Below are positions 59,401-64,000 of a stretch of DNA of 64,000 bases, one piece after another. The notes under the pieces were generated by a model. The model was given only the letters and a program-made list of their open reading frames with translations, did no database searches and had not been told where the DNA came from. Origin of the DNA: Acetobacteraceae bacterium. Its GTDB lineage: Bacteria > Pseudomonadota > Alphaproteobacteria > Acetobacterales > Acetobacteraceae. Position numbers and translations under genes: made by a program. The stretch lies in NCBI GenBank assembly GCA_003151425.1, contig PLXO01000100.1:68415-132414 (forward strand), in the 5' to 3' direction. How positions within the stretch are numbered: the stretch's first letter is position 1; each line of letters opens with the position of its first letter.

Positions 59401-60708
59401 TCACGACGCCCGAACCGGCCGTCGCTCGATCACCGATTCTTCGGGATCAAGCCAGAAAGCCCACACCGCGGCACCGAAGACGAGCAGGGCCGCGGCGACG
59501 ATGAACGGCGCTTGCCAGGAGCCGTACTGCACGAGAACACCGAAGACGATCGGCGACAATGCGCCGCCGATGTTCCCGGCCATATTCATCACGCCGGCCA
59601 CGGTGCCGGAATATGCGCCGCCGACATGCATAGGCACGGACCAGGAAGGTCCGATGGTGCACTCGAGGAAAAACAGTGCACCCGTCAGGCAGAAGACGGC
59701 GGTATAGGCGTTGTCGGTCAGCGCAGCCGGCACGATGAACGCCGCGCAGCCCAGCATGCCCACGATCGCAACCAGTCGGCGCGCGAGCTTGGTGCGTCCG
59801 GTTTTCACCAGCAGCCAGTCGGTCGCCAGGCCGCCGACGGTGTCGCCGACGACGCCGGCCCAAAGCGGCAGCGAGGCGAAGATGCCGACCTTGAGCAGGG
59901 TGAAATGGCGGTACTCGATGAGGTATGATGGCAGCCAGCTCAGGAAGATCCACAGACAGTAAACATAGGTGAAATAGGCGCACATGATGGCCCACATGTT
60001 GGGTGACCGGAACAGAGTCCCCCACGGCATGGTCGACGCGTGCCCAATCTGCGGCGGCTTGATGTTGCCCTGCTCATCGACGCCCCGGATGTAGGCGAGC
60101 TCGGCGCGGCTCACCGATGGCTGCTCTTCGGGGGAGTTGCGGTAGTTGAAATACCACAGCACTGACCAGAGAACACCGAGCGCGCCGCAAATGTAGAACA
60201 CAAATCGCCACCCGAACGCCGCAATGATCGCCACCGCCAAGGGTGGCGCGATGGCGGCGCCGAGACGGCTCGCGCTATGGGATACGCCTTGAACCAGGCC
60301 GCGTTCCTGGCGGGGGAACCAAAGCTGCATTGACCGGGTCGCGGTCGGAAATGCGCCGGCTTCGCCGATGCCGGAGAGGAACCGGATGGAAGCGAATGAA
60401 AGCTTCCCGGTGGCCGCGGCGACGACCGCCGTCATGATCGCCCAGTAGGCGACGAGGGCCGTCAATACGCGCCGTGGCCCGAACCGATCGCCGAGCCAGC
60501 CGCCCGGAATCTGGAACAGCGCATAACTCCAGACGAAGGCGCTGAAGATGGCGCCCATCGTGATCTTATCGAAGCCGAATTCCTTGCTGATGACAGGCGC
60601 CGCGGTGGACATGTTCACCCGATCAAGATACGTGATGAGGTACATCAAGCTGATCAGGAACAACACATACCAACGCTTCGTGCCGGAGCGTTTTGCTTCA
60701 CCGTTCAT
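59401..60708 (-). CDS. MFS transporter, anion:cation symporter (ACS) family
   Basis: 435 residues with about 12 helices. RWYVLFLISLMYLITYLDRVNMSTAAPVI opens with the ACS-family D-R-x-N motif, and LGDRFGPRRVLTALVAYW is the loop 2-3 signature. LSGIGEAGAFPTATRSMQLWFPRQERGLVQG is the family's helix 4-5 region. ACS members include glucarate, galactarate, hexuronate and 4-hydroxyphenylacetate transporters, so an organic acid is likely carried. Single gene, convergent to the DUF2272 gene. No linked catabolic gene identifies the cargo. Base composition appears a little less G+C-rich than neighbours. Confidence 0.92.
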   Translation of the reverse strand: MNGEAKRSGTKRWYVLFLISLMYLITYLDRVNMSTAAPVISKEFGFDKITMGAIFSAFVWSYALFQIPGGWLGDRFGPRRVLTALVAYWAIMTAVVAAATGKLSFASIRFLSGIGEAGAFPTATRSMQLWFPRQERGLVQGVSHSASRLGAAIAPPLAVAIIAAFGWRFVFYICGALGVLWSVLWYFNYRNSPEEQPSVSRAELAYIRGVDEQGNIKPPQIGHASTMPWGTLFRSPNMWAIMCAYFTYVYCLWIFLSWLPSYLIEYRHFTLLKVGIFASLPLWAGVVGDTVGGLATDWLLVKTGRTKLARRLVAIVGMLGCAAFIVPAALTDNAYTAVFCLTGALFFLECTIGPSWSVPMHVGGAYSGTVAGVMNMAGNIGGALSPIVFGVLVQYGSWQAPFIVAAALLVFGAAVWAFWLDPEESVIERRPVRAS

Positions 60709-60930
60709 GACGCCCGCTCCTCGCTTTCAGCCGACATTCCTCAGACGAACTGAAATTCCTTGGGACCATGGACCAATTCGGCCGCAGGGACAAGGAAGTT
60801 TGCGGACGCTGACTGCCAGTCGGCTAAGTAACGGCAAATTTGCGACTCGATCGATTGCCGATGGATGGGTTTCCGACCGACGAATCAAGCTGGAGCAGGG
60901 TCGTTGTGACCGGGATCGTTGCGCCACCAC

Positions 60931-61173
60931 TACATCTCTCCCGCGCTTTGCGGCCTTGGGCCGCGCAGAGCTGACCAAGGCCTGCCCCCGGACTTGTTCC
61001 GGGGGTCGGCGAGCGGAGCGGTTCGGCCGCGAAGAGCGGACCAACGGTGAGGGTGGTGCACGCGGCACGACCCTCACCCGCGTTGCTGCGCTCCGACCAC
61101 CGGGTCAAGTGCCCGGGGGCAAGCCTTGGTCCGCTCTTCGCGGCCCAAGCCGGCAACTGCGGGGGAGGTGTAC
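60931..61173. repeat. Long intergenic palindrome, family D copy 2
   Basis: About 240 bases with TACATCTCTCCCGCGC at one end and GGGGGAGGTGTA at the other; in between GGTGAGGGT faces ACCCTCACC, TTGGGCCGC faces GCGGCCCAA, and GAGCGGACCAAGG-like words recur. It shares these blocks with the 42.2 kb copy but is longer, with a CCCCCGGACTTGTTCCGGGGG hairpin inserted. The 482-base gap before mltG shows no gene beside it. Confidence 0.82.
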
Positions 61174-61190
61174 GCTCCGACCATGTTCTA

Positions 61191-62198
61191 TCAGTGCGCC
61201 TCCAACCCACGCCATCGTTTCACATTCGCCTCGTGTTGCGCCAGAGTAGCGGCGAACACGTGCCCGCCAGTGCCATCCGCGACGAAATAGAGATCGTCGC
61301 TCGGGGCCGGATGCAGCACCGCGTGCAGGCTGGCGATCCCCGGCGCGCAGATCGGCCCCGGCGGAAGGTCATGATTGCGGTAGGTGTTGTAGGGATTGTC
61401 CTGCTCCAGCTCGCCGCGCGTCAGCGGATGATCGAGCGTCCCGAGGCCGCCGCTCGCGGCATAAACCACGGTGGAATCCGCCTGTAGCCGCATGCCCAGG
61501 CGCAGGCGATTTAGGAACACCGCGGCAATGCGCGCGCGCTCCTCCGGCTTCGCGGTTTCACGCTCGACGATGCTGGCGAGGATCAACGCCGCGCGCGGCG
61601 AAGCGAGCGGCAGACCGGGATCGCGATCGGACCAGGCAGCGGCAAGCGTCTTGGCCTCCGCCGCTTCCGCGCGCGCCAGCAGCGCTGCCCGCGTGGCGCC
61701 GTGCTCATAGGCATAGGTATCGGGCAGGACGGCGCCTTCGTCCGATACAGTCGCGGACCCGTCCAGCGCGTCGGCGTGATCCAGCAGCGCGGTCATCTGC
61801 CGCGCGGTCAGTCCTTCGGGAATCGTCAGGTGATGTTCCACCGGACGCGCGGTGCGCAGGACGGTCAGCACCTCGCGCAACGACGCCTGCGCCGGGAAGG
61901 CCAGTTCCGCGGCGTGCAGCGGACCTTCGCGCACGGTGGCGAGCATCGCCAGGCGGAAGGCCAGCGGCGAGGCGATGACGTTGTCTTCTTGTAACGTCTG
62001 AGCGATCCGCGCCGCGCCGCCATGCGGGACGACGACGTTGCGCGCGGTGGGCAACGGTCCAGGCATCGTGAAGACCTGCGGCGCGGCCAGCAAGCCGCCG
62101 ATCACGGCGATCGCCGGCAGCAGCGCCCTCAGAAGCGCCCTGGTCAGCACGCTCGTGAGTACCCTGGGCAGCACGCCCGCACGGCCCCGTCGCCGCAC
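61191..62198 (-). CDS. mltG: Endolytic murein transglycosylase
   Basis: About 335 residues if the GTG at 62198 is used; a TTG at 62279 would overlap fabF by 50 bases, and neither start has a clear ribosome site. After a Pro/Arg-rich N-terminus there is one transmembrane helix (ALLRALLPAIAVIGGLLAAPQVF). The YceG domain includes LTIPEGLTARQMTALL and the catalytic-Glu segment LASIVERETAKPEERARIAAVFLNRLRLGMRLQADSTVVYA. MltG cleaves nascent glycan strands at the inner membrane to limit their length. The order acpP-fabF-mltG is standard in alphaproteobacteria. Confidence 0.94.
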   Translation of the reverse strand: MRRRGRAGVLPRVLTSVLTRALLRALLPAIAVIGGLLAAPQVFTMPGPLPTARNVVVPHGGAARIAQTLQEDNVIASPLAFRLAMLATVREGPLHAAELAFPAQASLREVLTVLRTARPVEHHLTIPEGLTARQMTALLDHADALDGSATVSDEGAVLPDTYAYEHGATRAALLARAEAAEAKTLAAAWSDRDPGLPLASPRAALILASIVERETAKPEERARIAAVFLNRLRLGMRLQADSTVVYAASGGLGTLDHPLTRGELEQDNPYNTYRNHDLPPGPICAPGIASLHAVLHPAPSDDLYFVADGTGGHVFAATLAQHEANVKRWRGLEAH

Positions 62199-62229
62199 CG
62201 GCGGCGACGGTTCGACCGTCGGAATGGCC

Positions 62230-63492
62230 TCAGGGGGCGGCGCGGAAGATGACGGAGGCGTTGGTGCCCCCGAAGCCAAAGCTGTTGGACAGCACGACGC
62301 GAATGTTACGCTCCTGCGCCGTGTTCGCCACGCGGTCGATCACGCTCTCGCGGCTGGGTTCGTCGAGGTTCAGCGTGGGCGGCGCCACGCCGTCGCGAAT
62401 CGCCAGGATCGAGAAGATCGCCTCCACCGCGCCCGCCGCGCCGAGCAGGTGGCCGACCGCGGACTTGGTGGACGACATCGCCAGATTGCGCGCGGCATCG
62501 CCGAACAGCCGCTCGACCGCTTCCAGCTCAAGGTCGTCGCCGAGCGGCGTCGAGGTGCCGTGCGCGTTGACGTACTGGATGTCGCCTGGCGCGAACCCGC
62601 CGTTCTTCATCGCCGCGCGCATCGAGCGGAACGCGCCGTCATGGCCCTCGGCCGGCGCGGTGATGTGATAGGCGTCGCCCGACATCCCGTAGCCGGCGAC
62701 CTCGGCGTAGATTTTCGCGCCGCGCGCCTTGGCATGCTCGTATGCCTCGAGCACCACTACGCCGGCGCCCTCACCCATTACGAATCCGTCGCGGTCCTTG
62801 TCCCAGGGCCGCGAGGCCTTGGCCGGCCGGTCGTTGAACCCAGTGGACAGCGCACGCGAGGCGCAGAAGCCGGCGATACCGATCTCGCACACCGCGGCCT
62901 CGGCGCCGCCGGCGACCATCACGTCGGCATCGCCCCACATGATCAGCCGCGACGCATCACCGATCGCGTGCACGCCGGTGGCGCAGGCGGTGACCGCGGA
63001 ATGATTCGGTCCTTTGAATCCGTACTTGATCGAGACGTGGCCGGAACCAAGATTGATCAGCGCCGAGGGGATGAAAAACGGCGACAGGCGTCGGGACTTG
63101 CCCTGTTGCACCTGCAACGCTGCCTCGAAGATGGTCTGCAGCCCGCCGATGCCGGAGCCGATCATCACGCCGGTGGCGCAACGATCGTCCTCGGCCTGGG
63201 GCAGCCAGCCGGAATCCTCCACCGCCTCGGTCGCCGCGACCAGGGCGAGATGGATGAACCGGTCCATCTTCTTCACGTCTTTCACCGGGATCCACTCGGT
63301 GATGTCGAGCCTGCCGTCGGCCCTGGCGCCGATCGGCACCTGGCCCGCCACCTTGCAGGGCAGATCAGTGGTATTGAAGGACTGGATCGCGCTGATGCCG
63401 GACTCACCGTTGATCAGGCGGCGCCAGACATTCTCGACCCCGAGGCCAAGGGGACAGGCAATCCCCATGCCCGTCACCACCACGCGACGCAT
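62230..63492 (-). CDS. fabF: 3-oxoacyl-ACP synthase II
   Basis: 420 residues. The thiolase-fold triad is C170 (SAVTACATGVHAIGDA), a histidine in NAHGTSTPLGDDLELEAVE and a second in KSAVGHLLGAAGAVEAIFSI. The KXXXXXXXS and GFGGTNASVIF C-terminal motif are complete. It elongates acyl-ACP by two carbons with malonyl-ACP in fatty acid synthesis, and makes cis-vaccenate in many species. It lies 29 bases downstream of acpP and is a core housekeeping gene. Confidence 0.97.
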   Translation of the reverse strand: MRRVVVTGMGIACPLGLGVENVWRRLINGESGISAIQSFNTTDLPCKVAGQVPIGARADGRLDITEWIPVKDVKKMDRFIHLALVAATEAVEDSGWLPQAEDDRCATGVMIGSGIGGLQTIFEAALQVQQGKSRRLSPFFIPSALINLGSGHVSIKYGFKGPNHSAVTACATGVHAIGDASRLIMWGDADVMVAGGAEAAVCEIGIAGFCASRALSTGFNDRPAKASRPWDKDRDGFVMGEGAGVVVLEAYEHAKARGAKIYAEVAGYGMSGDAYHITAPAEGHDGAFRSMRAAMKNGGFAPGDIQYVNAHGTSTPLGDDLELEAVERLFGDAARNLAMSSTKSAVGHLLGAAGAVEAIFSILAIRDGVAPPTLNLDEPSRESVIDRVANTAQERNIRVVLSNSFGFGGTNASVIFRAAP

Positions 63493-63521
63493 TGAAGGTA
63501 GTCCTCCCGGGCGGATCTGGC

Positions 63522-63761
63522 TCAGGTCGCCTTCTGCTTCTCGATGTAGTCGATCGCGTCCTTGACGGTGCTGATCTTCTCGGCGGCGTCCTCGGGGATT
63601 TCCACGCTGAACGCTTCCTCGAACGCCATCACCAGCTCAACCGTGTCCAGGCTGTCGGCGCCCAGATCGTCGATGAACGACGCCTCCGGCGTCACCTTGG
63701 CCTCCTCGACGCCGAGGTGTTCGACCACGATCTTCTTCACCCTGTCCGCGATCTCGCTCAT
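63522..63761 (-). CDS. acpP: Acyl carrier protein
   Basis: 79 residues from the ATG at 63761 ([20 protein letters not shown]), the usual AcpP length; a GTG four codons earlier is too close to AGGAG. The phosphopantetheine attachment site is S37 in [21 protein letters not shown]. It carries the growing acyl chain in fatty acid synthesis. AGGAG lies 11 bases upstream, and a TATATATA stretch precedes it. Confidence 0.97.
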   Translation of the reverse strand: MSEIADRVKKIVVEHLGVEEAKVTPEASFIDDLGADSLDTVELVMAFEEAFSVEIPEDAAEKISTVKDAIDYIEKQKAT

Positions 63762-63883
63762 CGGCGTTGCCACTCCTGCCTATATATGTCGGGCCCGCAC
63801 GGGCCACGGTTGCGTTTCTGTCCGGGGACTATGACGGCCGCTTAGCACGGTTTCCGCGCCGCCGCCAAGGAAGGCGATGAAGC

Positions 63884-63956
63884 AAGGTTGGGGCTCCGCC
63901 CCAAACCCCGCCAAGGGGCTTTGCCCCCTGTACCCCCACCAAAGGCGGAGCCTTTG
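63884..63956. repeat. Hairpin-rich repeat upstream of acpP
   Basis: GGGGCTCCGCCCC, AAGGGGCTTTGCCCC and a GGCTCCGCC / GGCGGAGCC pair form nested hairpins over about 70 bases. It lies 120 bases upstream of the acpP start. Such 'GGGCTCCGCCC' hairpins are common intergenic repeats in high-GC bacteria. Confidence 0.7.
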
Positions 63957-64000
63957 GGATCCATCCATTTTGTTTGGGTCGCGGGAGGGGGGACCGAGGC

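Noticed and set aside
7730-61173. CRISPR array as explanation of the repeats
   Set aside because: The palindromes are single, widely spaced and long; the minisatellites have no spacers and no cas genes are present.

Overview
This 64 kb window is high-GC chromosomal DNA from an alphaproteobacterium, most likely of the Rhodospirillales/Acetobacteraceae type. That rests on gene content (acpP-fabF-mltG, UPF0262, DUF983, DUF6134, many LLM flavin oxidoreductases, CaiB/BaiF CoA transferases and Asp/Glu racemase relatives), GTG starts with GGAG ribosome sites, and tight ATGA/GTGA overlaps. The genus cannot be named from sequence alone. I found no rRNA, tRNA, CRISPR array, phage or intact insertion sequence. 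The content is mostly catabolic and secondary metabolism, with a few housekeeping genes.

Layout. 1-7.6 kb: a truncated epimerase gene, a two-subunit molybdenum hydroxylase, an LLM oxidoreductase, serB coupled to an Fe-S protein, and a lactonase-type propeller. 7.8-14.1 kb: an enolase-superfamily dehydratase and an enoyl-CoA hydratase on the minus strand, then three acyl-CoA dehydrogenases and a nitroreductase on the plus strand. 14.3-20.1 kb: an LLM monooxygenase, an MFS transporter, an FAD/NAD(P) oxidoreductase, an MBL-fold hydrolase and a GYD protein. 20.3-27.5 kb: a polar amino-acid ABC transporter (ATPase, permease, binding protein) divergent from two DadA/PuuB-type FAD oxidases, then DUF1028 coupled to a three-domain RidA protein. 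27.9-32 kb: a fused double CaiB CoA-transferase, DUF899, and an ArsR/AHSA1 pair. 32.2-41.3 kb (all minus): a 2OG-Fe dioxygenase coupled to a bis-MGD molybdoenzyme, an oxaloacetate-decarboxylase-like enzyme, gamma-glutamyltransferase, a methyltransferase, and a CNT transporter coupled to a ThDP enzyme. 41.4-46.3 kb (plus): DUF6134, PhyH dioxygenase, GT4 glycosyltransferase, OtnK and OtnC. 46.5-50.3 kb (minus): a histone-H1-like protein, then citrate/2-methylcitrate synthase and PrpD. 50.4-55.8 kb: cyclic amidase (hydantoinase type), a membrane protein, N-carbamoyl-D-amino-acid-hydrolase-like nitrilase, an unknown protein, two paralogous tiny acidic proteins, and a convergent Asp/Glu/hydantoin racemase. 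56.2-64 kb: DUF983, UPF0262, mtnA, a DUF2272 lipoprotein, an ACS-family MFS transporter, mltG, fabF and acpP.

How the genes work together. The hydantoinase, carbamoylase and racemase are the three activities needed to turn 5-substituted hydantoins into amino acids. The ABC importer next to two amino-acid/amine oxidases and a RidA protein suggests uptake and oxidative deamination. The acyl-CoA dehydrogenases, hydratase and CoA transferases suggest acyl-CoA degradation, and PrpC/PrpD fit propionyl-CoA disposal. OtnK/OtnC form the core of four-carbon acid-sugar breakdown.

Non-coding structure. Intergenic spaces carry several families of large palindromes, each present twice. Four gene junctions carry 15-16 bp minisatellites, three of which begin at or within about 10 bp of a stop codon. 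The feature I would most like to see followed up is the pair of tiny acidic paralogs at 54.3-55.2 kb: they share an APPAA segment and a C-terminal LNV tail, and a similar short palindrome sits upstream of each start.
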